A stretch of DNA of 64,000 bases from Bacillus sp. SA1-12 (GCF_000981385.1 NZ_LATZ01000119.1:248001-312000), one strand, 5' to 3'; shown: positions 17,494-25,841, counted from the stretch's first letter. Made by a program: numbers and translations. The notes: generated by a model from the sequence alone, not told the origin.

Positions 17494-18399
17494 ATGGAAA
17501 TTAGGCAAATTAGATATTTTATGGAAGTTGCAATGCGTGAACATGTTACAGATGCGGCAGATGCCCTCCATGTTGCACAGTCCTCTGTGAGCAGACAAAT
17601 TTTTAATTTAGAGAGTGAATTAGGTGTAGATTTGTTTATTCGCGAGGGGAGAAGAGTAAAATTAACTCCGATTGGAAAAATATTTTTAGACCGTATGCAA
17701 CAAGCAATGAATTTCATAGATGAAGCAAGACGAGAAGTTGAAGAGTATTTAGACCCTGAAAAGGGAACCATTCGAATTGCTTATCCTATAAGTTTAGCAG
17801 CATATACGCTGCCAACTGTTATTTATGCTTTTCGGCTGCGTTATCCAGAAGCTAAATTTCAATTAAAGCAAGCTCTCTATCGTGATATTATTGATGGGGT
17901 TATAAAAGGTGACTTTAATCTTGCACTAATAGGTCCGCTGCCGATGGAAGAAAGAAAAATAGACAGGAAAATATTATTTACTGAAAATATTGTTGCCTTG
18001 TTGCCAATTCATCATCCGCTAGCAGAGAGATCATCTCTAAAGCTAAGGGAGCTTAAAGACGATCCTTTTGTGCTTTTGCCGGAGGGTTTTGTCTTCCGTG
18101 ACATCGTTGTGAACGCTTGTAATGAGCTTGGATTCTCTCCGCATGTTGCCTTTGAAGGGGACGATATTGATGCATTAAAAGGGTTAGTTTCGGCAGGACT
18201 AGGAGTTGCACTTATGCCGGAAGTCACACTAGTAGAGAGCATTCCAAGATCAACGGTTAAAATCCCTTTAACCGAGCCAAATGTTACCCGAACGGTTGGC
18301 GTCATCACACCAATCCACCGTTCATTGCTACCAACTGAAAAATTGTTTTATGATTTTCTAAATGAGTTCTTTGCTAGACTAGATCATTTTAATAACTAG
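17494..18399 (+). CDS. gltC: LysR family regulator, GltC type
   Basis: A 301-residue LysR-type regulator. The winged HTH is at about 1-60 (V-T-D-A-A-D-A-L-H-V-A-Q-S-S-V-S-R-Q-I). The effector domain is about 90-295. E-Y-L-D-P-E-K-G-T-I-R-I and L-P-E-G-F-V-x-R match B. subtilis GltC at closely corresponding positions, and the length is the same. GltC activates glutamate synthase gltAB in B. subtilis from a divergent position. Here the divergent gene is gdhA, so a switch of target is likely. Strong GGGGG site before the ATG. The identity as GltC rests on remembered sequence similarity; the target is inferred. Confidence 0.85.
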   Translation: MEIRQIRYFMEVAMREHVTDAADALHVAQSSVSRQIFNLESELGVDLFIREGRRVKLTPIGKIFLDRMQQAMNFIDEARREVEEYLDPEKGTIRIAYPISLAAYTLPTVIYAFRLRYPEAKFQLKQALYRDIIDGVIKGDFNLALIGPLPMEERKIDRKILFTENIVALLPIHHPLAERSSLKLRELKDDPFVLLPEGFVFRDIVVNACNELGFSPHVAFEGDDIDALKGLVSAGLGVALMPEVTLVESIPRSTVKIPLTEPNVTRTVGVITPIHRSLLPTEKLFYDFLNEFFARLDHFNN

Positions 18400-18426
18400 A
18401 ATATACCTGAAGTATTTTTCAATCAG

Positions 18427-18489
18427 ACGGATGATTCAATTCATAGACAAGATTCTTCTCTTAGTAAAAATGAAACATGTTTCATCCGT
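18427..18489. other. Nested inverted repeats between gltC and the carboxypeptidase gene
   Basis: ACGGATGA (18427-18434) is inverted as TCATCCGT (18482-18489). Inside its right end lies the perfect 16-bp palindrome ATGAAACATGTTTCAT (18470-18485). The outer repeat could end gltC transcription. The inner palindrome looks like a dimer operator for the downstream gene. Both readings are inference. Confidence 0.45.
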
Positions 18490-18658
18490 AATCACAATTT
18501 CCTATAAAATTACAATTTATGGTATTAAACAATCCTACTTTCACAAATTTCGGGTATCGAAATATGTCTAAACAATAGGTAGCCTACTCTATTAATTCTC
18601 GTAACACGAACAAGTAAAATAGTGTGGTAATCAATTAAAAAAAGGGGAGGAATTGTAA

Positions 18659-19720
18659 GTGAGTATGAAAAAGAAAGTTTTATCTGTTACATTATCCAGC
18701 CTATTGACAATAGGGGCAGTTACAGCTGTTTCAATTCCAGCAAATGCAGTAGGCAATGGACCAAACACGGGGAATGGTGCCATTCAAACTTCAATCTTAC
18801 ATACATACGAAAGCATGGTCGATTATTTGAAAACTCAGGATTCCAAGCAAGATGCGATGGAGCTTGAAGTCATCGGACAAACGGTTAAGGGCCGTGATAT
18901 TTACATGGCAAAATACTTGTCAAACCCTGATAATCCAACGATTTTATTTTTAACCCAGCAGCATGGCAATGAGCAGCTCACAACTGAAGGAGCGCTTGAA
19001 TTTATAAAACACTTAGGTACCAACAAACTTAAGGATGTCCTTAATCATGTAAATGTGCTAGTGATCCCAATGCTAAATGCTGATGGAGCGATGGGGGATG
19101 TTAACTTCTCACTAGATAACTATTTAGCTGACGGTGATCGTCACTTAACTAGATATAATGCAAATGAAGTTGATTTAAATCGTGAACATGATAAGCCTCT
19201 CAGCGAGATGGAGGCTGAGGTAAGAGCTCTTCATGAAAATGTGTTTGCAAAATATGATATCGAATACATGATTGATTTACATCATCAAGGAACGCGAAGT
19301 CAAACAGATGGTGAGCTGGTATCTGGTTCCATTCTCTATCCAACTAATTCTGAGGTTAAACCAGAGGTCTTAGAAGGCTCTAAAAAACTCGGGGCAGTGG
19401 TATACAATACCCTTGAGGATACCGGCTGGGGACATATCGGTAAATATAACGGAGGGGATGGTGCAAATATCGGACGGAATGGGGCTGCAGTTCGATATAA
19501 TATCTCAACATTACTTTTTGAAATGCGCGGAATGTCAGATCATTATATCGAGTCATATGCACTTGGACAAAAAAGCAATGGTTATCTAATTAAACAAACG
19601 ATTACAACTTTGGATGCAACCGTTAAAGCAATTGCAGATGGCTCAATTGCAACGGCTGATACAAGTTTCTGGGATACTCTCCCAACACAAACAAATAGAG
19701 CGGAAGAGGAAGACGAATAA
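18659..19720 (+). CDS. Secreted M14-family zinc carboxypeptidase
   Basis: A 353-residue extracellular metallopeptidase. Residues 1-30 are a Sec signal peptide ending A-N-A. The M14 zinc and catalytic residues are visible: H102-G-N-E105, N174-R175 (substrate carboxylate), H208 in I-D-L-H-H-Q, and the catalytic Glu in L-L-F-E-M-R-G near residue 286. It trims C-terminal residues of peptides, probably for nutrient acquisition. I keep GTG 18659 because GGGGAGG is correctly spaced from it; ATG 18665 is too far. The C-terminal tail is very acidic (A-E-E-E-D-E). It is monocistronic with a strong terminator. Confidence 0.9.
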   Translation: MSMKKKVLSVTLSSLLTIGAVTAVSIPANAVGNGPNTGNGAIQTSILHTYESMVDYLKTQDSKQDAMELEVIGQTVKGRDIYMAKYLSNPDNPTILFLTQQHGNEQLTTEGALEFIKHLGTNKLKDVLNHVNVLVIPMLNADGAMGDVNFSLDNYLADGDRHLTRYNANEVDLNREHDKPLSEMEAEVRALHENVFAKYDIEYMIDLHHQGTRSQTDGELVSGSILYPTNSEVKPEVLEGSKKLGAVVYNTLEDTGWGHIGKYNGGDGANIGRNGAAVRYNISTLLFEMRGMSDHYIESYALGQKSNGYLIKQTITTLDATVKAIADGSIATADTSFWDTLPTQTNRAEEEDE

Positions 19721-19796
19721 GCGAGACTGATCGGATCATTACGGACAGATTAGCCGACCTTTCTTCATAACTGCTGTCCAATCCTGTCTGCTTAGA

Positions 19797-19842
19797 TGAA
19801 AAACCGCATCCCGATTTTCATGTCGGGGAGCGGTTTTTTTTA
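19797..19842 (+). terminator. Terminator of carboxypeptidase gene
   Basis: AAACCGC-at-CCCGA / TCGGGGa-GCGGTTT hairpin followed by eight T residues. Confidence 0.88.
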
Positions 19843-19900
19843 CGGCTTTTAAGAAATAGTAAGGAGGTAATTATTAAGTTAGTCAAGGAGCTGGGCAGAT

Positions 19901-20092
19901 ATGGGTGCTGTGGAAAGGAATGGCTACAGATTTGAACCTGAATACAGTGTTATTAAGCAAAACGGTGCGATTCATGTATCGAATCAAGGAAAGTACATTG
20001 AGGAAATAAAATTCACATTTTCTGGAGAAAATCCAGAGTTAGATCAAATAGAACAACTCATTGATACCTATTGCGAGCAAAGGGGAATTTAA
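19901..20092 (+). CDS. YbxH-like small protein (DUF5370 family)
   Basis: A 63-residue protein starting M-G-A-V-E-R-N-G-Y-R-F-E-P-E-Y-S-V-I. This resembles B. subtilis YbxH and the DUF5370 family as I remember them, in length and N-terminal pattern. Function unknown. AAGGAG lies about ten bases before ATG 19901. The next small gene starts 32 bases downstream with its own ribosome binding site, so they may be co-transcribed. Confidence 0.75.
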   Translation: MGAVERNGYRFEPEYSVIKQNGAIHVSNQGKYIEEIKFTFSGENPELDQIEQLIDTYCEQRGI

Positions 20093-20124
20093 GTCATCCA
20101 ATTCATAAAAGGAGGAAATGCCTT

Positions 20125-20283
20125 ATGAAGCAAAATAAAAAAAGTCATGGGAAAATAACATATAAGAATGATTTCGATGGAGGAAAGGTTGAAAAGCAAT
20201 TGAATAGTGATAATTCTTTTAGTGAAAACGGCTTAAATAATCTTGATTTAATGGATAAAGCAATAAAATCAAAAGATCATTGA
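20125..20283 (+). CDS. Small hydrophilic protein, unknown
   Basis: A 52-residue, Lys/Asn/Asp-rich protein starting M-K-Q-N-K-K-S-H-G-K. I start it at ATG 20125, preceded by AAAGGAGG; the same frame is open from 20071 but overlaps the previous gene. It is highly soluble, has no cysteine and no membrane segment. The composition would suit a small spore-associated protein, but no family is recognised. Confidence 0.65.
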   Translation: MKQNKKSHGKITYKNDFDGGKVEKQLNSDNSFSENGLNNLDLMDKAIKSKDH

Positions 20284-20365
20284 GCAAATTGTTATTAAAA
20301 AAATGTAACCTACTTCTCATTTTAATAATAGATATTCAAAATCAAAGCTAAATGGAGTGTAAAAA

Positions 20366-20536
20366 TTGACAAAGGAAAAAGAAAAATTGCATTCAAATGA
20401 TGAGCATGAAGAGAAACAATTAAGCGAATTTTATGGAATGAGTCCTGAAGAAAGTCTGCTATCTGTCAATTTTGCACCACCAGAGAACAGACTTCTAAAC
20501 GAACAATCCCGCCAAGAAAATAATAACAATAAATAG
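20366..20536 (+). CDS. Small protein, unknown (TTG start)
   Basis: A 56-residue open frame from TTG 20366 to TAG 20534-20536, with GGAG at 20354-20357 eight bases upstream. It reads M-T-K-E-K-E-K-L-H-S-N-D-E-H-E-E-K-Q-L-S-E-F-Y-G-M-S-P-E-E-S and ends in an Asn-rich tail. It lies 82 bases after the previous small gene in the same direction. The ribosome binding site and codon pattern favour a real gene; the function is unknown. Confidence 0.55.
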   Translation: MTKEKEKLHSNDEHEEKQLSEFYGMSPEESLLSVNFAPPENRLLNEQSRQENNNNK

Positions 20537-20727
20537 TCGGTTGGAGCGGCATATCTGCTCCTTTACATGTGTAGATATAGGTAATCTCTAGGGATTTATA
20601 CAAACTACCATAAAGAAACTGAAAATAAAGCAATATAATCTTTTTTCACAAACTGTATCTAAAGGAAATGACTTATTCTTAATAACTATTTTTCCATTTT
20701 ATCTAGTGTACGTTCAATGAATGGTAC

Positions 20728-20762
20728 TAAAAAAGAGTGAACACGATACTATTCACTCTTAC
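20728..20762 (-). terminator. Terminator of the 20767-20940 gene
   Basis: On the minus strand AAGAGTGAA / TTCACTCTT forms a 9-bp stem followed by TTTT, just past the stop codon. Confidence 0.75.
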
Positions 20763-20766
20763 TTCA

Positions 20767-20940
20767 TTATTGGTCATTGTTCTTTGTCATATTACTTGAC
20801 CCATCAGCATCATTGTATGGCTCACCATAGCCTTCAATATGGTCAGCATGCTTCAAATGATATTCAGATCCTGACCCTTTTTCATTCAATTTTGAACCCA
20901 TTTGTTGCGTATTCTGATCCTTATTTTGCTTTGACAACAT
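20767..20940 (-). CDS. Small Gly/Asn/Asp-rich protein, unknown
   Basis: A 57-residue protein on the minus strand from ATG 20940 to TAA 20767-20769. It has a perfect AGGAGGTGA ribosome binding site and a terminator directly after it. It reads M-L-S-K-Q-N-K-D-Q-N-T-Q-Q-M-G-S, then H-A-D-H-I-E-G-Y-G-E-P-Y-N-D-A-D. Very hydrophilic, without cysteine. No family is recognised. The strength of its translation signals and the terminator make it more believable than the longer plus-strand open frame over the same bases. Confidence 0.75.
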   Translation of the reverse strand: MLSKQNKDQNTQQMGSKLNEKGSGSEYHLKHADHIEGYGEPYNDADGSSNMTKNNDQ

Positions 20941-21081
20941 TTTCACCTCCTAAACAAATATTAGAATGCTTATAATTTGTTTAATTATGCAAGAAGCTTG
21001 ATTATTAATTTTTAAATTGCTGATGCAGCAGGGCATTGGAACAGCTCAAGAAGCTTATTTCTTGTTCTAGCGTTTTAAGGA

Positions 21082-21100
21082 TGTTATATTTTATATAACA
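21082..21100. promoter_or_regulatory. Palindromic operator before first GntR/LacI-type regulator
   Basis: TGTTATAT-TTT-ATATAACA is a perfect 8-3-8 palindrome ending 21 bases before the ATG. Almost the same palindrome occurs before the second regulator at 22661-22681, so it is probably the binding site of one or both regulators. Confidence 0.7.
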
Positions 21101-21121
21101 ACTAAAATAGGTGAACGAATA

Positions 21122-22291
21122 ATGAATACTCCTTTATATGAAAAAATATACGAACACATCATCAAGCAAATAGAGCAAGGTCGATTAAAGCATGGTGATC
21201 GAGTACCTTCAGAAAAAGAGTTAGCTGAAGAATTTCAAGTAAGTAGAATTACATCAAAAAAAGCATTAGATTTACTCGCTCAAAACAAGATCATTGAACG
21301 GATTAGAGGGAAAGGCTCATTTGTTGCTCAGCAACAGACTGTATCAAAAAAGGAGATAATCGGCGAGAAAAAAAAGCATGAAAGAATCGGAACAACTGAA
21401 CTAATCGCTTTAATTATCCCAGACTTTGATGATGCTTTTGGGTTAAATCTTGTAAAAACAATTGAAAAAGCATGTTTGCAAAATAATTACAGCTTAATCA
21501 TTCGCCGAACAAGAGGTTTTATTAAAGAAGAGGAAAATGCCATCATAGATTTAGTGAAAATTGGTGTAAACGGAATGATCATCTTTCCTGTTAATGGAGA
21601 ACACTATAACACTGAATTATTAAGACTGGTCTTAATGGATTTTCCATTAGTTTTGGTAGATCGATACTTAAAGGGAATTCCGGCTAGTTCGGTATGTACA
21701 AATAATCAAGCTGCAAGTGAAGCATTAACGACTTATCTTTTCTCTTTAGGTCATACGAAAATCGCCTTTTTATCATCATCTCCAAGCGGGACATCTACGA
21801 TTGAAGAAAGGCTTCAAGGCTTTCATATCGCTTACACAATGCAGGGATTAAAATTAGATCCAAATTATTTATTGTTCGATTTGATAAGTTCCTCACCGCA
21901 ATATTATGATGATAAGACGAATACTAAGCTTGAAACAGATTCTCTCGCAATCAAACGCTTTATTGAGAATCATCCATCGGTAACAGCTTTTATTGTAAGT
22001 GAATACTATTTGGCTCTTGCGCTCAAGTACATATTAGAAAAGCAAGGAAAAACTGTTCCTGGTGATTATTCAATTGTCTGCTTTGATAGTCCCGAGAATC
22101 ACTTTGATCATGCAACTTTTACCCACATCCGTCAACATGAAGAAGAAATGGGTGAGATGGCGGTTCATATGTTAATGAAGCAACTAAAGGGAGAGAAAAT
22201 CCCGATGCATACCGTGATCAACTACACTTTGGTTGAAGGGAAATCGACAACCACATCATTTGCTAAAAATATGAAACAATCCAATGAATAG
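21122..22291 (+). CDS. GntR-type regulator with LacI-like sugar-sensing domain (AraR-like), copy 1
   Basis: A 389-residue transcription factor. Residues 1-70 are a GntR winged HTH (G-D-R-V-P-S-E-K-E-L-A-E-E-F-Q-V-S-R-I-T-S-K-K-A-L, then I-I-E-R-I-R-G-K-G-S-F-V). Residues about 95-380 are a periplasmic-binding-protein-like effector domain of the LacI/AraR type (L-I-A-L-I-I-P, G-H-T-K-I-A-F-L, S-I-V-C-F-D-S-P). This is the architecture of AraR, a sugar-responsive repressor. A 19-bp palindrome before the start suggests autoregulation. It is followed by its own terminator and then a paralogue at 22704. It probably controls the transport operon at 24446; the inducer is unknown. Confidence 0.9.
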   Translation: MNTPLYEKIYEHIIKQIEQGRLKHGDRVPSEKELAEEFQVSRITSKKALDLLAQNKIIERIRGKGSFVAQQQTVSKKEIIGEKKKHERIGTTELIALIIPDFDDAFGLNLVKTIEKACLQNNYSLIIRRTRGFIKEEENAIIDLVKIGVNGMIIFPVNGEHYNTELLRLVLMDFPLVLVDRYLKGIPASSVCTNNQAASEALTTYLFSLGHTKIAFLSSSPSGTSTIEERLQGFHIAYTMQGLKLDPNYLLFDLISSSPQYYDDKTNTKLETDSLAIKRFIENHPSVTAFIVSEYYLALALKYILEKQGKTVPGDYSIVCFDSPENHFDHATFTHIRQHEEEMGEMAVHMLMKQLKGEKIPMHTVINYTLVEGKSTTTSFAKNMKQSNE

Positions 22292-22306
22292 GATTGTTTT
22301 TTTTAT
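22275..22306 (+). terminator. Terminator of first regulator gene
   Basis: AAACAATCC / GGATTGTTT overlapping the end of the coding region, followed by a T run. Confidence 0.75.
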
Positions 22307-22461
22307 TATTCTAAAAGTGATCTCTGCCATTCTCAATCTTAAATAATTTAAATTTTTAAAACAGTCAAGCTTCAATTGAATTCCGCATAATTATTTCGCT
22401 CCTTTTAATAGATTGTTTCTTTTAATAGTTTCTTTCGAAAACTAGTTAAGGTAGATTAACA

Positions 22462-22585
22462 AGGAAGAGTGAGTCTTCTGTGGAAAAAGCGGGACAGGTT
22501 AGACTAATGCAGCGTTTACTCCGATGATACTCACCAAACGCTTAGAGGAAAGCGAACTACTTTAGCTGCAATCAACCACTCACAC
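22462..22585 (+). repeat. Degenerate Bacillus interspersed repeat, copy A
   Basis: GTGAGTCTTCTGTGG, AAGCGGGACAGGT, GTTTACTCCGATGA, CTCACC, GGAAAGCGAA and GCAATCAACC occur in the order of a long intergenic repeat that I know from Bacillus genomes (G-AGACTCCTGCGGG ... ACAGGTGAGACCCC ... CGAGGAGGCTCACC ... GGAAAGCGA ... ATCAACC). It lies between the two regulator genes. A second degenerate copy is inverted at about 50340-50480. Confidence 0.6.
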
Positions 22586-22660
22586 TACTAGGTAAATAGA
22601 AACAAAGTAACGAAAATAGCCATTATTTTAAATTTGAATAGTTGTCAAAGTGAGTTTTGG

Positions 22661-22681
22661 TTGTTATATTTAATATAACAA
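22661..22681. promoter_or_regulatory. Palindromic operator before second GntR/LacI-type regulator
   Basis: TTGTTATAT-TTA-ATATAACAA is a perfect 9-3-9 palindrome ending 22 bases before the start codon. It is the counterpart of the 21082-21100 site. Confidence 0.72.
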
Positions 22682-22703
22682 TTAAACTATGTAAGGAGCT
22701 ACA

Positions 22704-23879
22704 ATGAGCCAATTATATAAGAAAATATACCTTGATATTTTAGAAGAAATAAAGAATGGTACATTAAAAACGGGTGACAAAATCCCATCGGAAAATGAGC
22801 TGGCTGAAAAGTTCAATGTAAGCCGGATTACAACCAAAAAAGCATTAGATATGTTAGCGCAAAGGAATATCATAGAGCGCTATCGTGGAAAAGGGTCATT
22901 CGTTTCTGAAACAAATCAAGCTGTGATTCATTCAACAGTAGGAAAAGAGAATCAATCATTACTAGCTGATTCGAGTTTCAAACAAGATTTAGTTGGTTTT
23001 ATCCTCCCTGGATTTGGCAATGATTACGGCTCAATATTGCTTGATTCTATTGAGAAGTATTGTTCCAAACATAATTTATCGTTGGTCATGAAGCAAACAT
23101 TAGGCATATCAGAATTAGAAGAAGAAGCGATCAGTTCATTGGTTAGCCTTGGTGTTAAGGGGTTAATTTTTTGCCCCTCTCCAGGAAAGCATTATAACAA
23201 TGCATTATTAAGGCTGGTGATTGAAAATTTCCCGCTAGTATTAGTAGATCGATATTTAACTGGCATACCATCAAGTTCAGTTTGCATTAATAATAAATTG
23301 GCTGCAATTGAGTTAACCAATTATATGCTAGGACTTGGCCATCAGCATATTGGCTATCTATCACCTTCCACAGACGGAACATCTTCACTTGAAGACAGAC
23401 TGATGGGTTTCCATGTGGCAATGGCAGAACAAGGTGTAAGAATTAAACCTGATACGGTATTATTAAATATACAAAGTACTAAACAATATCATTCCAACTT
23501 AAAATTTGAAAAGTTAAAAGTGCGTGAAAAAGATAGAAATGAGATTCGTCATTTAATTGAGAAAAACCCAGAAGTTACAGCATTCATAACAAGTGAATAT
23601 TTAGTTGCTGTATTACTTTATGAAGTGCTTGTCTCATTTGGTAAAAGGGTGCCTGAGGATTATTCTATTGCATGCTTTGATTCTCCAACGGAGATTATCG
23701 ATAAACCATTTTTTACACATTTATGGCAAGATGAAGAACAAATGGGTTGTCATGCAGTTGATATATTAATTAAACATATAAGAGAAAATGATGCACCGCC
23801 TATTCATTCTGAGGTAGGGTTTAAGGTTGTAGAAGGCAGATCTTCGCAAAGAAGATTACTAAAAACAAAGCAAGCCTAA
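22704..23879 (+). CDS. GntR-type regulator with LacI-like sugar-sensing domain (AraR-like), copy 2
   Basis: A 391-residue paralogue of the 21122 protein with the same two domains: GntR HTH (G-D-K-I-P-S-E-N-E-L-A-E-K-F-N-V-S-R-I-T-T-K-K-A-L) and LacI-like sensor (L-V-G-F-I-L-P, G-H-Q-H-I-G-Y-L, S-I-A-C-F-D-S-P). The two share V-L-V-D-R-Y-L-x-G-I-P-x-S-S-V-C and many other segments, so they arose by duplication. DNA-contacting helices are nearly identical, in line with their near-identical operators. The sensor domains differ more, which could give two inducers on one operator. AAGGAG site before ATG. It ends at a long hairpin, then a 500-bp gap to the transport operon. Confidence 0.9.
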   Translation: MSQLYKKIYLDILEEIKNGTLKTGDKIPSENELAEKFNVSRITTKKALDMLAQRNIIERYRGKGSFVSETNQAVIHSTVGKENQSLLADSSFKQDLVGFILPGFGNDYGSILLDSIEKYCSKHNLSLVMKQTLGISELEEEAISSLVSLGVKGLIFCPSPGKHYNNALLRLVIENFPLVLVDRYLTGIPSSSVCINNKLAAIELTNYMLGLGHQHIGYLSPSTDGTSSLEDRLMGFHVAMAEQGVRIKPDTVLLNIQSTKQYHSNLKFEKLKVREKDRNEIRHLIEKNPEVTAFITSEYLVAVLLYEVLVSFGKRVPEDYSIACFDSPTEIIDKPFFTHLWQDEEQMGCHAVDILIKHIRENDAPPIHSEVGFKVVEGRSSQRRLLKTKQA

Positions 23880-23897
23880 AAACGATAATATGAAAAC

Positions 23898-23970
23898 AAA
23901 GGGTAAGTTCCTCTAAAAAGCTATATATAGAATGAGAAATTGTCTATGTTTCTATATATTTAAGAGGGAC
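23898..23970. repeat. Long inverted repeat, GGGACAG-CCC family, copy 3 (likely terminator)
   Basis: AAGGGtaaGTtCCTCT and TATATATAGA are inverted as TCTATATAT and AGAGGgACaggCCCTT around a loop, followed by ATTTTG. It sits just after the second regulator gene. Confidence 0.55.
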
Positions 23971-24107
23971 AGGCCCTTATTTTGATTACCATAAAAAATT
24001 AATTTGATCAGGCAATCATTTTTAAAGAGTTATTGACATACTTGTCATAAAATAATCGTTAATATTATTTCCACATACGTAATTTTTTAAAAAATTAAAA
24101 AATAATA

Positions 24108-24137
24108 TTGACATGTTTAATTACATGTTGATATACT
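24108..24137 (+). promoter_or_regulatory. Candidate upstream sigma-A promoter of the transport operon
   Basis: TTGACA (24108-24113) and TATACT (24132-24137) separated by 18 bp. It would give a leader of about 300 bases before the binding-protein gene. An ATATAACA half-site of the regulator operators lies at 24159-24166. Confidence 0.5.
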
Positions 24138-24299
24138 AATCTTGTAAATAGCTAGTTGATATAACATTTGGTATATTTCTAGTTTTGTTAGTATAATTGA
24201 TATAAAAATATACTTATATTTCGCATCTGAATTTTTATAACATCAGAAGCAAATTTCAGATTCTAACACCATACATGAAACAAAAATTTTTTCACTGTG

Positions 24300-24350
24300 T
24301 TGTAAGCGCATTCATTAAAGGGGGTATAATCAAACCCAATTAGGTTTGAT
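24300..24350 (+). promoter_or_regulatory. cre site, TATAAT box and 22-bp dyad before the transport operon
   Basis: TTGTAAGCGCATTCA (24300-24314) matches the CcpA consensus WTGNAANCGNWNNCW at every position. TATAAT follows at 24325-24330. ATCAAACC-N6-GGTTTGAT (24329-24350) is a perfect dyad covering the expected transcription start. The arrangement suggests catabolite repression plus a second regulator acting at the start point. Sequence elements are seen; functions are inferred. Confidence 0.62.
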
Positions 24351-24445
24351 TTACATATATATAGTTTTTAAATAAGGGGGATTGCTATCAGTTATTCATT
24401 TAGTAGGATTATAAAAATTTTCAAACTAAGGGGAGGTAAGGTCTT

Positions 24446-25762
24446 ATGAAAAGTAGGGGTAAGAAGGTTGGAATTTTCACATTAGCAATTTTTCTCATGT
24501 TAAGTATCGTATTGTCTGCTTGTTCTTCAAAGGAATCAGGTTCTTCTGAAGGAGGCGGAGATGGAAAAGGGCAGACACAAATAACTTTCTGGCATGGATC
24601 CACTGACATTGGTTTACAAGCACTAAAGAAAATGGTAGCAGCATTCGAAGAAAAACATCCTGATATTAAAGTGAAAATGGTATACACCGAGGCTAGTGAA
24701 GGAGCAGATCAAAAGCTGTTAACTGCTGTAGCTGGTGGAAACCCGCCTGACGTTGCGCTTTTTGATAGATTTAAAATCGGTTCATGGGCAGCGCAAGAAG
24801 CTCTCACCGATATCACAGATATGGCTGAAGCTGACGGCGTATCGGAGGACCTTTATTATCCATATGCTTGGAAAGAAGCAAATTACAAGGATCGATTATA
24901 TGGACTGCCATATACAACAGATTCACGTATGCTTTACTACAATAAAGACCACTTTAAGGAAGCTGGATTAGATCCAGAAAATCCTCCTAAAACAATTGCA
25001 GAATTAGAAGCAGCTGCAGAAAAGTTAACGAAAAAAGAAGGCAAGCGTTTTAAACAAATTGGTTTTATCCCATGGTATGGTCAAGGCTGGCTTTATGGTT
25101 GGGGATGGAGCTTTGGCGGAAATTTCTATAATGAAGAAACTGGTGAAGTAACAGCAAACGATCCGAAAGTTGTAGAAGCGTTAACATGGATGGCGAAAGT
25201 TGCCCAAAAATTTGGTGTAGAAGATATTGCAGGGTTTGAAAGTTCTGCAGGTTCTGGGGCAATGGATCCATTCATTTCAGGACAAATCAGTATGAAAGTT
25301 GATGGAAACTGGACTATTTCAGCAATTGAAAAATACAAGCCTGACTTAAATTATGGCGTAACTCCAATACCAACACCAACTGGAACTGACTTTACAACTT
25401 GGTCCGGCGGCCATGCGGTCGTAATACCAAAAGGTGCAAAAAATGTGGAAGCAGCTTGGGAATTCGTAAAGTTCTTTGGTACTGAAGAAGGACAAGAGGT
25501 ATACTTCTCTGAACTTCCTGGTGACCTTTCTGTTATCCCGGCAGTTAATGAGAAATTAGGACGCGGAGATAACGAAAAATTAAAGCCGTTTATTGATATC
25601 TTACCGAATTCACATAGTAGACCGGTAATCCCTGAAGGTCAATTAATGTGGAATGAAATTGTCGATGCAAGAGAAAAAACAGTAAGAGGAAATGGAACTG
25701 CACAAGAAAACCTTGATAAAGCGACAGAAACAGTAAATAAAGCCCTCGAGAAGTATAAATAA
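24446..25762 (+). CDS. Sugar ABC transporter substrate-binding lipoprotein (CUT1 type)
   Basis: A 438-residue exported binding protein. It has a type II signal peptide with lipobox L-S-A-C (Cys at residue 26), a Ser/Gly-rich linker, then the family-1 solute-binding fold (I-T-F-W-H-G, F-E-E-K-H-P-D-I-K-V, G-N-P-P-D-V, G-L-P-Y-T-T-D, Y-Y-N-K-D). It captures a sugar outside the membrane and hands it to the two permeases encoded next. Strong GGGGAGG site. The permease genes follow after a stem-loop, an arrangement that usually keeps the binding protein more abundant than the permeases. No ATPase gene is present in the operon. Confidence 0.93.
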   Translation: MKSRGKKVGIFTLAIFLMLSIVLSACSSKESGSSEGGGDGKGQTQITFWHGSTDIGLQALKKMVAAFEEKHPDIKVKMVYTEASEGADQKLLTAVAGGNPPDVALFDRFKIGSWAAQEALTDITDMAEADGVSEDLYYPYAWKEANYKDRLYGLPYTTDSRMLYYNKDHFKEAGLDPENPPKTIAELEAAAEKLTKKEGKRFKQIGFIPWYGQGWLYGWGWSFGGNFYNEETGEVTANDPKVVEALTWMAKVAQKFGVEDIAGFESSAGSGAMDPFISGQISMKVDGNWTISAIEKYKPDLNYGVTPIPTPTGTDFTTWSGGHAVVIPKGAKNVEAAWEFVKFFGTEEGQEVYFSELPGDLSVIPAVNEKLGRGDNEKLKPFIDILPNSHSRPVIPEGQLMWNEIVDAREKTVRGNGTAQENLDKATETVNKALEKYK

Positions 25763-25769
25763 ATTTTTC

Positions 25770-25808
25770 AGGGTGACTCGAGCGGGAGTATAGTTTTTGA
25801 GTCACCCT
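25770..25808 (+). other. Intercistronic stem-loop between binding protein and permease genes
   Basis: AGGGTGACTC (25770-25779) pairs perfectly with GAGTCACCCT (25799-25808). No T run follows, so it is more likely an mRNA-stabilising or partial-termination hairpin than a full terminator. Confidence 0.7.
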
Positions 25809-25841
25809 CCTTACTTAACTATTTGAAAGGGGGATCTCTAT

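Noticed and set aside
20721..20975. 84-codon plus-strand frame
   Set aside because: The opposite strand has a shorter frame with a perfect AGGAGGTGA and its own terminator.
24159..24200. Full operator for the GntR/LacI regulators before the transport operon
   Set aside because: Only one ATATAACA half-site is present; the opposing half does not match in spacing.
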